Positions 21,895 to 29,644 of a DNA stretch of 29,688 nucleotides are shown here, one piece after another. The translations under genes were made by a program, and so were the position numbers. A model generated the notes under the pieces. The model was given only the letters and a program-made list of their open reading frames with translations. It had not been told where the DNA came from and ran no database searches. Each line of letters begins with the position of its first letter. The first letter of the stretch is position 1. Origin of the DNA: an uncultured Anaerotruncus sp. (GTDB lineage Bacteria > Bacillota > Clostridia > Oscillospirales > Ruminococcaceae); the NCBI GenBank assembly GCA_910586875.1, contig CAJUJI010000014.1, forward strand, positions 1 to 29,688. The letters run 5' to 3'.

Positions 21895-22440
21895 ATGGTT
21901 GTGGCAGCACAAAAGGAAAATCCATTCAGCCAGCATCTACAAAGCAGCGGGGTCGCGCTGTTGTCCATCGAAACCGCTACAGCAAAAATTGTGGGAGAAT
22001 TCCCGGGGATTTTGCTGCTGCATCACCACCAGCCACAGGACCTTTGCACCGATCAGCTCGCGCTTGTTCTGCAAGGCGGTTGGTTTCCTGCACAGCTGCA
22101 CTGCAACCATGCGGTTGCCATCGTGGACAGCGCCAGCCGCAATGCCAAAGCAGCCGCAGCTGCGCATCGTTTGCCTGCGCTCACCTGCGGGCTTTCCTCG
22201 CTGGATACCTTCACCCTTTCCTCCCTGACCGCAGACAGCGCTGTGATTGCACTGCGGCGACAGATCTGCGCTTTGGATGGCAGCGTCACCGAGCCGTTTG
22301 AGCTGCCGGTGACATTCGGCGGCGGGGTGGAACCCTTTGAGCTGCTCTCTGCTGCGGCGGCGCTCTGCTTGCTGGGAGAGCACAATCCACTTGTGAGGCT
22401 TTCACGCTGGCATATCCCATCGCTGCATAAAAATTTTTAA
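21895..22440 (+). CDS. Conserved-looking hypothetical protein
   Basis: I do not recognise this 181-residue product. It has no signal peptide or clear membrane helix. It contains alternating helices and strands: GILLLHHHQPQDLCTDQLAL, PAQLHCNHAVAIVDSASRNA, a TCGLSSLDTFTLSS segment, and a terminal hydrophobic ELLSAAAALCLLGEHN. The TCGLS-DT-T-SS region slightly recalls the central part of Mur-ligase-type domains, but no P-loop is present. The start at 21895 (ATG) is chosen because the longer TTG frame from 21808 lacks a ribosome binding site; the site before 21895 (GGCAGG) is modest. It lies between the rrf2 operator and trxA and might be controlled with rrf2. Confidence 0.55.
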   Translation: MVVAAQKENPFSQHLQSSGVALLSIETATAKIVGEFPGILLLHHHQPQDLCTDQLALVLQGGWFPAQLHCNHAVAIVDSASRNAKAAAAAHRLPALTCGLSSLDTFTLSSLTADSAVIALRRQICALDGSVTEPFELPVTFGGGVEPFELLSAAAALCLLGEHNPLVRLSRWHIPSLHKNF

Positions 22441-22446
22441 AAACCC

Positions 22447-22474
22447 TTGATTTTATACTTTTTTGGTATATAAT
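22447..22474 (+). promoter_or_regulatory. Promoter of the thioredoxin gene
   Basis: TTGATT (22447-22452), 16-base spacer, TATAAT (22469-22474), about 40 bases before the ATG. Confidence 0.82.
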
Positions 22475-22515
22475 AGAAGTAATCAATTACACAAACGGTT
22501 AGGAGGACTGGAAAG

Positions 22516-22833
22516 ATGGCAATGGTTCATTTTAACAAACAAACCTTTGATGCACAGGTCACCCATGGAACAGGACTTGCTCTGGTGGACTTTTTCGCGA
22601 CCTGGTGCGGCCCTTGCACAATGTTTGCGCCGGTATTGGAGCAGCTTGCATCCGAGGTAGAGGGAAAAGCGTTGGTTGGAAAGGTGGACATCGACGCTGA
22701 GCCGGAGATTGCAAACGCGCACGACATCCAGGCGTATCCGACGCTGCTGCTGTTTCGGGACGGCAAGGAAATCCGGCGGTTTGTCGGCATCCAGCCAAAA
22801 CAGGTTTTGCTGCGCGTTTTAGAGGAAGCATAA
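22516..22833 (+). CDS. trxA: Thioredoxin
   Basis: Small disulfide reductant, 105 residues. The active site WCGPC occupies residues 30-34, preceded by VDFFAT. The later cis-proline loop reads QAYPTLLLF, and GIQPKQVL ends the fold. All hallmarks of classical cytosolic thioredoxin are present. The ATG at 22516 follows AGGAGG by nine bases. It has its own promoter and a strong terminator, so it is monocistronic. No thioredoxin reductase gene is nearby. Confidence 0.95.
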   Translation: MAMVHFNKQTFDAQVTHGTGLALVDFFATWCGPCTMFAPVLEQLASEVEGKALVGKVDIDAEPEIANAHDIQAYPTLLLFRDGKEIRRFVGIQPKQVLLRVLEEA

Positions 22834-22867
22834 AAAGAAAAGCCCTTCACCGGGCTTTTTCTTTTTA
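22831..22867 (+). terminator. Intrinsic terminator of trxA
   Basis: Stem AAAAAGAAAAGCCC/GGGCTTTTTCTTTTT (22831-22845 with 22852-22867, one bulge) with a TTCACC loop. It is near-identical in its arms to the terminators at 2906 and 3972. Confidence 0.9.
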
Positions 22868-22952
22868 TCCACACCGATAAAATAGCGCGGAAGCTGCAAG
22901 CGAGCTGGAAAGAATCTGACAAAATATTGGTTTTTTGAACAAGATTTTACTG

Positions 22953-22981
22953 TGATAATCCAAAAGCCGAGGTCGATACTA
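22953..22981 (+). promoter_or_regulatory. Possible sigma-G-type promoter of the spore protein gene
   Basis: TGATAA (22953-22958) and GATACTA (22975-22981), spacer 16, resemble the TGAATA/CATACTA forespore sigma-G consensus. No good sigma-A promoter is seen. The match is imperfect. Confidence 0.4.
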
Positions 22982-23031
22982 GTATTGCAAACGCAAAACA
23001 TTATCACGAGATTTAAGGAGTGTATCACATT

Positions 23032-23226
23032 ATGTCTAGTTCTAACAAGCACGTTGTTCCTGAGGCAAAAGAAGCTATGAACCGCTTTAAGATGGAGGCT
23101 GCCAATGAGGTTGGCGTAAATCTGAAGCAGGGCTATAATGGGGACCTGACCTCCAAGCAGGCTGGCTCTATCGGCGGCCAGATGGTGAAAAAGATGATCG
23201 AGGCTTACGAGAACTCGATGAAGTAA
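23032..23226 (+). CDS. Alpha/beta-type small acid-soluble spore protein
   Basis: DNA-binding protein that coats and protects the chromosome in dormant endospores. The 64-residue product has the family signature GYNGDLTSKQAGSIGGQMVKKMIEAYE and an N-terminal VPEAKEAMNRFKMEAANEVGV; the E-V-G-V site is where the germination protease GPR would cut. It is rather short for the family (60-75). The start is the ATG at 23032 with AAGGAG 11 bases upstream; a GTG at 23020 overlaps that site and is unlikely. A 12-pair hairpin (23248-23275) and a strong terminator (23282-23321) follow. It is direct evidence for a spore former. Confidence 0.95.
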   Translation: MSSSNKHVVPEAKEAMNRFKMEAANEVGVNLKQGYNGDLTSKQAGSIGGQMVKKMIEAYENSMK

Positions 23227-23281
23227 GCGCCTGTCAAGGCTCATATTTTGAAAGCAATCGAGAGATTGCTTTCAAGCAATA

Positions 23282-23321
23282 AAAATCCCTGCAAACGGAA
23301 TCACTCGTTTGCAGGGATTTT
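23282..23321. terminator. Bidirectional terminator between the spore protein gene and tRNA-Ser
   Basis: A perfect 16-pair stem (23282-23297 with 23306-23321) and an eight-base loop, with T-run on plus and A-run on the other arm. It ends the SASP gene and the minus-strand tRNA-Ser. The arms share AAA(G/A)TCCCTGCAAA with the terminator at 12649. Confidence 0.9.
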
Positions 23322-23325
23322 CTTA

Positions 23326-23415
23326 CGGAGAAGGAGGGATTCGAACCCTCGATGAGCTATTAACCCATACACGAGTTCCAGTCGTGCGCCATAAACCGGG
23401 CTAGGCGACTTCTCC
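23326..23415 (-). tRNA. tRNA-Ser (anticodon GGA)
   Basis: 90-base minus-strand tRNA with acceptor GGAGAAG/CTTCTCC, discriminator G, a long class-II variable arm, and anticodon stem CACGA/TCGTG around CTGGAAC giving GGA. CCA is not encoded. Confidence 0.95.
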
Positions 23416-23446
23416 ATAAACGCGCCATCTTTCAGCGACGTTTATT

Positions 23447-23475
23447 ATTATATCGCATTCCTCCAAAAATTGCAA
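23447..23475 (-). promoter_or_regulatory. Promoter of tRNA-Ser
   Basis: Minus strand TTGCAA (23470-23475), 17-base spacer, TATAAT (23447-23452), about 30 bases before the tRNA. Confidence 0.82.
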
Positions 23476-23519
23476 GTGTTTTTTTCATTTTTCGAGAAAT
23501 TTTTAATTGGCGCCTCACT

Positions 23520-24176
23520 TTAGGAAAAGTCCTCGAGCTCACCGGTCAGAACAGCGGTGCGCAACACCGAAACAGCATCCGGCACAAAGCCGCTTTGGGC
23601 TGCAAAAGTATCCAAAATTAGCGTCGGGTTGATATTGAGGCTGATTCCCGCCGCGGTGCGCATGGTCATGCAAAGCCGCGCCGCATCCGCTCGCAGATTC
23701 CACACCGAAAAATGGGGCTTGATGTCCATCGTGCGCTCCCCCTTTTTGGTTTTCTTCACCACCAATATCTCTGGACGCGCGCACCAGCTTTGGAAGGCGG
23801 CCAGTCCCTGTTCGGCGCTCTGCCGGTCAAATTCCAGCGCCAGCTCGTAGTCCGCCCAGCAGATCGCCTCCGGTTTGAGGCACACCGGCTGCGTCCGGTA
23901 AACGTGAATATCCGGCGGCAACGCATCGTCCAGCCGGCGGGTGACCTCCTGCATCGGCAGCATTTCGGTCAAGCGAAAATCCACCGACTCACATTCGCTC
24001 TCGTACCCCAGCGCCAGCGGCAGCGCAAAGGTAGTATAAATATGCGGGTTAAAGCCCAGCGTATGCCAAACCGGTAGCCTGGAGCGCTTGAGCGCGCGGG
24101 AGATGCAGCGCATCAAATCCAGGTGGGAGATATATTTTGCGCGATTTTTCTTTTGAAAAAAGGCGCGTATGGTCAT
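23520..24176 (-). CDS. Radical SAM-linked protein (TIGR03936/DUF2344-type)
   Basis: Partner protein of the radical SAM enzyme encoded just upstream. The 218-residue product begins MTIRAFFQKKNRAKYISHLDLMR, the DUF2344 hallmark, and continues with RALKRSRLPVWHTLGFNPHIYTTFALPLALGYESECE. Function is unknown. The start is the ATG at 24176, 10 bases after the previous stop; longer frames overlap that gene. The site before it is weak, so translation may be coupled. In many bacteria the two proteins are fused; here they are separate. Confidence 0.87.
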   Translation of the reverse strand: MTIRAFFQKKNRAKYISHLDLMRCISRALKRSRLPVWHTLGFNPHIYTTFALPLALGYESECESVDFRLTEMLPMQEVTRRLDDALPPDIHVYRTQPVCLKPEAICWADYELALEFDRQSAEQGLAAFQSWCARPEILVVKKTKKGERTMDIKPHFSVWNLRADAARLCMTMRTAAGISLNINPTLILDTFAAQSGFVPDAVSVLRTAVLTGELEDFS

Positions 24177-24186
24177 CTGGTATAGC

Positions 24187-26031
24187 TCAGCCAAAGCAGG
24201 CACCTCCCAACAAACGGTTTGCGCCGCAGCCAGCACAGCTTTTGCGGCAATGCGGGGTAACGGTATCGGCGTGGGCAAGCTGGTTTTCCCGCACCAAAAA
24301 CGCCTTGCTTACCCCGTAATCCAGATGATCCCAGGGCATGATCTCTTCATAGGAGCGGGTGCGGTTGGCATAAAACGCGAGGTCGATTCCGCAGACCTGC
24401 GCCGCCTCCTCCCAGCGCTCCATACTGAAATAGTCGCTCCAACCATCCAGCTTGGAGCCGCTGCGCCAGGCATATTCCAACATCGGGCCCATGCGCCGGT
24501 CGCCACGCGCCAAAGCAGCCTCTAAAAAGCTGGTGGGGCTGTCGTGATATTTTATCGTAATCTTTTTGGATTTTACCGTATCCAACAGAATTTGCTGCTT
24601 GTGGCGCAGCTGCTCCATCGTATCCTGTGGTTCAAACTCGAACGGGGTGAACGGCTTCGGCACAAAGCAGGCCACCGATACGGTGACATTGACCCCTTTT
24701 CCCTTTGGCTTGTCCGGCAGGTGGTAAAATTCCTCGACCACCTTCTGCGCAAGATGAACAATCCCTGCAACGTCCTCGTCGGTTTCGGTCGGCAGGCCCA
24801 GCATAAAATACAGCTTCACATTGGTGTAGCCGCCCTCGAAGGCGGTCCGGCAGGTGCGCAGTACCTCCTGTTCGGTCACATTCTTGTTAATCACATCCCG
24901 AAGCCGCTGGGTACCGGCCTCCGGCGCAAAGGTCAGGGAGGATTTGCGCACCGCCGCCACGCGCTGCGCCAGCTCCTTTGAAAAGTTGTCCACCCGCAGG
25001 GAGGGCAGCGCAATATTGACCGCATCCCGCTCGGTCCAGCTGAGCATTTGATTGAGCAGCGGCTCCAATTGGGAGAGGTCGCTGGTGGACAGAGAGGTCA
25101 GCGAAACCTCGTCGTAGCCGGTGTTCTCGCAAAGAGTGCGGGCGTTGCGGTCGATGGTGTCCGGCTGCTTCTCCCGAAACGGACGGTAGAGAAAGCCCGC
25201 CTGACAAAACCGGCAGCCGCGGATACAGCCGCGCAGCACCTCGACCATCGCGCGGTCATGGACCGTCTGGGTGAACGGCACCACAAAGTTCTCGGGATAA
25301 AATACCTGGTCCAGCTCCTTCACAATGCGCTTTTGCACCCGCGCTGGCGCGCCGTCGGCCGCCTGCACCGACGCAACCGTTCCGTTTGCATGGTAGTGCA
25401 CCTGATAAAGCGACGGCACATAGACCCCCTGAATCTGCGCGGCGCGCTTCAGGAACTCCTGTTTGGTGGTGCCCTCGCGTTTACACGCTTTATAAAGGTC
25501 GAGCAGCTCTAAATTCAGCTCCTCCCCTTCCCCGAGCAAAAACAGGTCTACGAAATCCGCAAGCGGCTCCGGATTGCACGCGCACGGTCCGCCCGCTACC
25601 ACAATCGGCGCAAGCGCTTTGCGGTCGCAGGCGCGCACCTCCAACCCCGCAAGATCCAGCATGTTGAGCACCGCTGTAAAGCTCAGCTCGTACTGCAAGG
25701 TGAAGCCGATCAAATCAAATGCTGCAATGGGGTCGAAGCTCTCCAGGCCGTAAAGCGGGATTTTGTGCGCCCGCATCAGCTGTTCCATATCCTGATCCGG
25801 CGCGAACACCCGCTCGCACCAGCAGTCCTCCCGCGCATTTTGCAGCGCATAGAGAATTTTCATCCCCAGATGGGACATCCCCACCTCATAAACGTCCGGA
25901 AAACAAAAGGCAAAGCGCAGCTCCACCTTTTGTGGGTCCTTGATGATACTGCCAAGCTCACCGCCAGTATAGCGCGCCGGCTTTTGTACCTGTAGTAAAA
26001 TTCGTTCCAGTGCTTTTTGTACATTTTCCAA
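24187..26031 (-). CDS. Radical SAM protein (TIGR03960-type)
   Basis: Uncharacterised radical SAM enzyme of 614 residues. The N-terminal part (about 1-190) resembles a cobalamin-binding-like domain (ELRFAFCFPDVYEVGMSHLGMKILY, VVAGGPCACNPEPLADFVDLFLLGEGEE). The radical SAM motif is C-IRG-C-RF-C at Cys269, Cys273 and Cys276, which bind the 4Fe-4S cluster. The barrel continues with NIALPSLRVDNFS, LTFAPEAGTQRLRDVINK, and KLYFMLGLPTETDEDV. A C-terminal CRKSCAGCGAN segment may bind another metal or cluster. The start is the TTG at 26031, preceded by AAGGAAGGA about 12 bases upstream. It forms an operon with the TIGR03936-type partner. The usual rnG/rplU neighbours are not here. Confidence 0.9.
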   Translation of the reverse strand: MENVQKALERILLQVQKPARYTGGELGSIIKDPQKVELRFAFCFPDVYEVGMSHLGMKILYALQNAREDCWCERVFAPDQDMEQLMRAHKIPLYGLESFDPIAAFDLIGFTLQYELSFTAVLNMLDLAGLEVRACDRKALAPIVVAGGPCACNPEPLADFVDLFLLGEGEELNLELLDLYKACKREGTTKQEFLKRAAQIQGVYVPSLYQVHYHANGTVASVQAADGAPARVQKRIVKELDQVFYPENFVVPFTQTVHDRAMVEVLRGCIRGCRFCQAGFLYRPFREKQPDTIDRNARTLCENTGYDEVSLTSLSTSDLSQLEPLLNQMLSWTERDAVNIALPSLRVDNFSKELAQRVAAVRKSSLTFAPEAGTQRLRDVINKNVTEQEVLRTCRTAFEGGYTNVKLYFMLGLPTETDEDVAGIVHLAQKVVEEFYHLPDKPKGKGVNVTVSVACFVPKPFTPFEFEPQDTMEQLRHKQQILLDTVKSKKITIKYHDSPTSFLEAALARGDRRMGPMLEYAWRSGSKLDGWSDYFSMERWEEAAQVCGIDLAFYANRTRSYEEIMPWDHLDYGVSKAFLVRENQLAHADTVTPHCRKSCAGCGANRLLGGACFG

Positions 26032-26093
26032 CCGTTACAACATCCTTCCTTGTTTTCTTATTGTAACGTATTGGAAAAATTTTTGCAACCTAT

Positions 26094-26131
26094 CAAAAAA
26101 GATTCGCCGGCCTTTTGAAAAGCGGCGAATC
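26094..26131 (-). terminator. Intrinsic terminator of degV
   Basis: A nine-pair stem GATTCGCCG/CGGCGAATC (26101-26109 with 26123-26131), followed on the minus strand by six T's. It lies between the degV stop and the radical SAM gene. Confidence 0.85.
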
Positions 26132-26158
26132 CCTTGATGATTCTATTGCAGCAGCGGA

Positions 26159-26992
26159 TCAAAACGCGATAATTACGCCGCCCTCATTGGCATACATCGA
26201 GCTCAGGCCGGCGGTTGGCACCACATGAATCGCTTTAAAGCTGTACCGCTTCTGCGCCTCTGCGCGCAGGAAGTTTGCCTGCCGTTCGTTGTTACAATGG
26301 GTGATGACCAGCGTGCGCTCGGCAAAATCGGTGCAGTTCTCCCCGATAATCTCCACCAGCCGTGTGAACGCCCGCACCGAGCCGCGCGCCTTCTCCTGGA
26401 GCTTGATGGTGCCCTGCTCAGCGGTCATAATCGGACGCAGCGACATCGCCGACGCCACATAGCCCACAATCCGGCTCATGCGGCCGGATTTAATCAGCGT
26501 ATCCAGATTCTCCAGGATAAAAAAGGTCTTCATCTCCTGGATAAACGCGCTCACCTTGGTCACAATGCCGTCAAAATCCAAGCCCGCCTGCACGCATTCC
26601 CGAATTTTCAGCCCGACTGCAATTTCCCCCGCCGAAGCAGACAGCGAATCAAATATATGCACCCGCCGGGTGGGGTCCTCGTTGATCACCAGCTTGCTCG
26701 CGATCTGTGCGCTATTGTAGGAGCCGCTGAGCTTTGAGGTGATGGTCAGTCCAAAGCATTCCTTGCTCAGCCGGAATTTTTCTGCAAACATCTCCGGCGA
26801 AGGGCAGGCGGATTTTGCAACATTCTTGCTCGCCCGTATTGCAGCCAGAAAACGCGGCAGATCGATCGATTCATCATCGATGAAGGTTTCGCCGTCTATC
26901 TCCAGCGTCATCGGCACCGATTCCGCTTTCAAATCCTCCCTTAACTCCGGTATCAACTCACAACAGCTATCCGTAACTAATCTATATTCCAC
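26159..26992 (-). CDS. DegV family protein (fatty-acid-binding)
   Basis: DegV proteins bind a fatty acid; relatives such as FakB hand it to a kinase. The 277-residue product has the marks LVTDSCCELIPEL, VPMTLEIDGETFIDD, KSACPSPEMFAEKF, the ligand loop TITSKLSGSYNSAQIA, IFDSLSASAGEI, and RMSRIVGYVASAMSLRPIM. The start is the GTG at 26992, after GGAAGGAAG; an ATG-started extension of 36 codons (to 27100) has no ribosome binding site and lies in the leader. FakA-like kinase is not nearby. A leader of about 137 bases, possibly structured, precedes it. Confidence 0.92.
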   Translation of the reverse strand: MEYRLVTDSCCELIPELREDLKAESVPMTLEIDGETFIDDESIDLPRFLAAIRASKNVAKSACPSPEMFAEKFRLSKECFGLTITSKLSGSYNSAQIASKLVINEDPTRRVHIFDSLSASAGEIAVGLKIRECVQAGLDFDGIVTKVSAFIQEMKTFFILENLDTLIKSGRMSRIVGYVASAMSLRPIMTAEQGTIKLQEKARGSVRAFTRLVEIIGENCTDFAERTLVITHCNNERQANFLRAEAQKRYSFKAIHVVPTAGLSSMYANEGGVIIAF

Positions 26993-27011
26993 TGTGTTCT
27001 TCCTTCCTTTC

Positions 27012-27108
27012 GTGCAGCTTTGTGCACCCTCTGTATTATCGCCAGCAAGACCTTTTGTAGCCGGATAGCCGTAATTTCGTATTCCACCGACAGCAAACAT
27101 GCTGGCAA
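27012..27108 (-). promoter_or_regulatory. Long, possibly structured leader of degV
   Basis: Between the promoter (27136-27165) and the GTG start are about 137 bases. A nine-pair helix with one wobble (27039-27047 with 27100-27108) would enclose about 52 bases, and a small GTGCA/TGCAC hairpin (27012-27027) lies near the ribosome binding site. I cannot match it to a known riboswitch class. Confidence 0.35.
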
Positions 27109-27135
27109 GGCAACTGCTTCCAAATATCTTATTCT

Positions 27136-27165
27136 ATCATATCGCATTTTGCCCTATAAAGTCAA
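27136..27165 (-). promoter_or_regulatory. Promoter of degV
   Basis: Minus strand TTGACT (27160-27165), 18-base spacer, TATGAT (27136-27141). Confidence 0.75.
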
Positions 27166-27236
27166 TGCAGCGAATTACATTTTTGTGGAAATATTTTATC
27201 TGACACAAATTTCCTATTTAAGTAAGGGGTGGTATC

Positions 27237-27287
27237 TTGACAAAGTCCCCAAAAGGCGGTACTATGTAAGTAAGCCAACGCTAACTT
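27237..27287 (+). promoter_or_regulatory. feo promoter with a DtxR-like palindrome at the start site
   Basis: TTGACA (27237-27242), 17-base spacer, TACTAT (27260-27265). A palindrome AAGTAAGC-CAAC-GCTAACTT (27268-27287, one mismatch) covers the predicted start site, and a TAAGTAAG half-site copy lies at 27219-27226. The pattern resembles DtxR/IdeR/MntR boxes more than a Fur box. Regulation by iron or manganese is inference. Confidence 0.6.
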
Positions 27288-27366
27288 TGTTTGCACCTAT
27301 GCTGCGTTATGGGGGCGGATGCTCACAGTGCCGCATCACAGGTGGTAGCGAAAGGATGAGGTGCAT

Positions 27367-27597
27367 ATGACCCTTGATAAACTGCCGATTGGCAAAAGCG
27401 GTACAATTATTGCCGTGGGTGGCACGGGCGCGCTGCGCCGGCATCTGCTCGATATGGGGTTGACCCCGAAAACGCGCGTTATGGTGCGCAAGGTCGCTCC
27501 GATGGGCGACCCCATTGAACTGCATCTGCGCGGCTATGAGCTGACCTTGCGGCTGGAGGACGCGCGGGAAATTGAAATTGAGGAGGTCACCGGATGA
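27367..27597 (+). CDS. feoA: Ferrous iron transport protein A
   Basis: Small SH3-like protein that supports FeoB. The 76-residue product has the family pattern LDKLPIGKSGTII, GALRRHLLDMGLTPKTRVMV, PMGDPIELHLRGYELTLRLEDA. The start is ATG 27367, with GAGG close upstream; GTG at 27361 is an alternative. The stop overlaps the feoB start (ATGA), showing coupling. Confidence 0.94.
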   Translation: MTLDKLPIGKSGTIIAVGGTGALRRHLLDMGLTPKTRVMVRKVAPMGDPIELHLRGYELTLRLEDAREIEIEEVTG

Positions 27598-29594
27598 TCT
27601 TTGCACTAGCCGGAAACCAAAATTGCGGCAAGACCACCCTGTTCAACCAGTTGACCGGCTCCAACCAGCACGTTGGGAACTTTCCGGGCGTCACGGTGGA
27701 GCGCAAGGACGGCCATATTCGCGGACATCAGGACACAACAGTGGTGGATCTGCCAGGCATCTACTCGCTGTCCCCCTACTCCAACGAGGAGATTGTCACC
27801 CGTGATTTTCTGCTCAAATCACACCCTGATGGCATCATCAATATTGTGGATGCAACCAACATCGAACGAAACCTATATCTGACCCTCCAGCTTATCGAGC
27901 TGAACCTGCCGATGGTGCTCGCGCTGAATATGATGGATGAGGTGCGCAACAACGGCGGCACCATCAAAATTCAGGAGATGCAACAAGAGCTTGGGATACC
28001 GGTTGTGCCCATCTCTGCGGCAAAAAACGAGGGCATTGACGAGCTGATTGAAACCGCCATCCACTGCACGCATTCGACCAGCCGCCCGCAGCGGTTTGAC
28101 TTCTGCTCGGGCGCGGTACATCGCGCCATCCACGCGATTGCACATCTGGTGGAGGACCATGCCGAGCGCATCCATGTTCCGTCACGCTTTGCAGCCACCA
28201 AATTGGTGGAGGGCGACACGCCCATGCTCGAGCAGCTGCGCCTTTCGGAAAACGAAAAGGACATGGTGGAGCACAGCGTCACCGAGATGGAGCAGGAGCT
28301 TGGCACCGATCGGGAGGCTGCGCTTGCCGACATGCGCTATACCTTCATCGAAGAGCTGTGCGCAAACACCGTTGTAAAGCCGCACCAAAGCCGCGAGCAT
28401 CTGCGCAGCCTGCGCATGGACAGCGTGTTGACCCATAAATACCTCGCTATCCCGATCTTCCTGCTGATTATGCTGCTCATCTTCTGGCTGACCTTCGGGC
28501 TGGTCGGCGCATTTTTAAGCGATCTACTTTCGCTGGTCATCGATCATCTGACCGCTGCTGTGGATTCCGGCTTAACCGCCTATCAAATCAATCCTGTCAT
28601 GCACTCGCTGATAATCGACGGCATCTTTGCAGGGGTGGGGTCGGTCCTCTCCTTTCTGCCCACCATCATCACCCTGTTCTTCTTCCTTTCCATCCTCGAG
28701 GACAGCGGCTATATGGCGCGGGTTGCGTTCGTCATGGACAAGCTGCTGCGCAAAATCGGACTTTCTGGGCGCTCGTTTGTCCCCATGCTGATCGGGTTCG
28801 GCTGCTCGGTGCCTGCTATCATGGCAACCCGCACCCTCTCTTCCGAGCGCGACCGGAAAATGACCATCCTGCTTACCCCGTTTATGTCATGCAGCGCAAA
28901 GCTGCCGATCTATTCGATGTTCACCCTCGCCTTTTTTCCCAACTCCCCTGCGCTCACCATGATCATCCTTTACATAGGCGGCATGTCGATTGGTGTGCTC
29001 AGCGGACTCCTGCTGAAAAATACCGCCTTTCATGGCAAGCCGGTCCCGTTTGTGATGGAGCTGCCCAATTACCGGCTGCCCAGCGTGAAAAGCGTCTGCC
29101 TGCTGCTGTGGGATAAGGCCCGTGATTTTCTTACACGTGCCTTTACAGTGATCTTCCTTGCCACCATTTTCATCTGGTTCCTGCAAACCTTTGATACCCG
29201 CTTTAATGTTGTATCCGACGGCTCCGCGAGTATGCTGGCCAGCATCGGACGCTGGATTGCGCCGCTGTTTGCACCGCTGGGCTTCTACGACTGGCGCGCC
29301 GCAACCGCATTGATCACCGGCTTTTCCGCAAAGGAGGCGGTTGTCAGCACCTTGGCTGTGCTGACCGGCGCAAATACTGCAAGCTTGCCCTCTGCGCTAA
29401 ACGCGATCTTCACCCCGGCTGCCGCCTGCGCCTATCTGACCTTTACCCTGCTGTATACCCCCTGTGTTGCGGCAGTCGCAGCGGTCCGGCGGGAGCTGAG
29501 CACGCGTCATGCGCTGCTGATGGCGTGTTATCAAACCGGCATCGCATGGCTGGCTGCGTTGGTGGTCTACCATATCTCCTCACTCATCATCTAA
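27594..29594 (+). CDS. feoB: Ferrous iron transporter FeoB
   Basis: GTP-gated ferrous iron transporter of the cytoplasmic membrane, 666 residues. The N-terminal G domain (about 1-165) has GNQNCGKTT (7-15), GVTVE, DLPGIYSL, and NMMDE. A helical spacer follows to about 270, then an integral membrane part with the Gate motifs FLPTIITLFFFLSILEDSGYMARVAF, FGCSVPAIMATRTL (the cysteine of the putative iron path), FMSCSAKLPIY, and a second Gate domain near FSAKEAVVSTLAVL. The length is normal for the clostridial type. It overlaps feoA. No feoC is seen; downstream sequence turns into an intergenic repeat. Confidence 0.96.
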   Translation: MIFALAGNQNCGKTTLFNQLTGSNQHVGNFPGVTVERKDGHIRGHQDTTVVDLPGIYSLSPYSNEEIVTRDFLLKSHPDGIINIVDATNIERNLYLTLQLIELNLPMVLALNMMDEVRNNGGTIKIQEMQQELGIPVVPISAAKNEGIDELIETAIHCTHSTSRPQRFDFCSGAVHRAIHAIAHLVEDHAERIHVPSRFAATKLVEGDTPMLEQLRLSENEKDMVEHSVTEMEQELGTDREAALADMRYTFIEELCANTVVKPHQSREHLRSLRMDSVLTHKYLAIPIFLLIMLLIFWLTFGLVGAFLSDLLSLVIDHLTAAVDSGLTAYQINPVMHSLIIDGIFAGVGSVLSFLPTIITLFFFLSILEDSGYMARVAFVMDKLLRKIGLSGRSFVPMLIGFGCSVPAIMATRTLSSERDRKMTILLTPFMSCSAKLPIYSMFTLAFFPNSPALTMIILYIGGMSIGVLSGLLLKNTAFHGKPVPFVMELPNYRLPSVKSVCLLLWDKARDFLTRAFTVIFLATIFIWFLQTFDTRFNVVSDGSASMLASIGRWIAPLFAPLGFYDWRAATALITGFSAKEAVVSTLAVLTGANTASLPSALNAIFTPAAACAYLTFTLLYTPCVAAVAAVRRELSTRHALLMACYQTGIAWLAALVVYHISSLII

Positions 29595-29644
29595 GACCCC
29601 CACCCCAAGGAACCCAACCCCCAAATCAAAGAAACCCCCAAAAC

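Noticed and set aside
26993..27100. 36-residue N-terminal extension of DegV
   Set aside because: No ribosome binding site before its ATG, residues not DegV-like, and GGAAGGAAG precedes the GTG at 26992.
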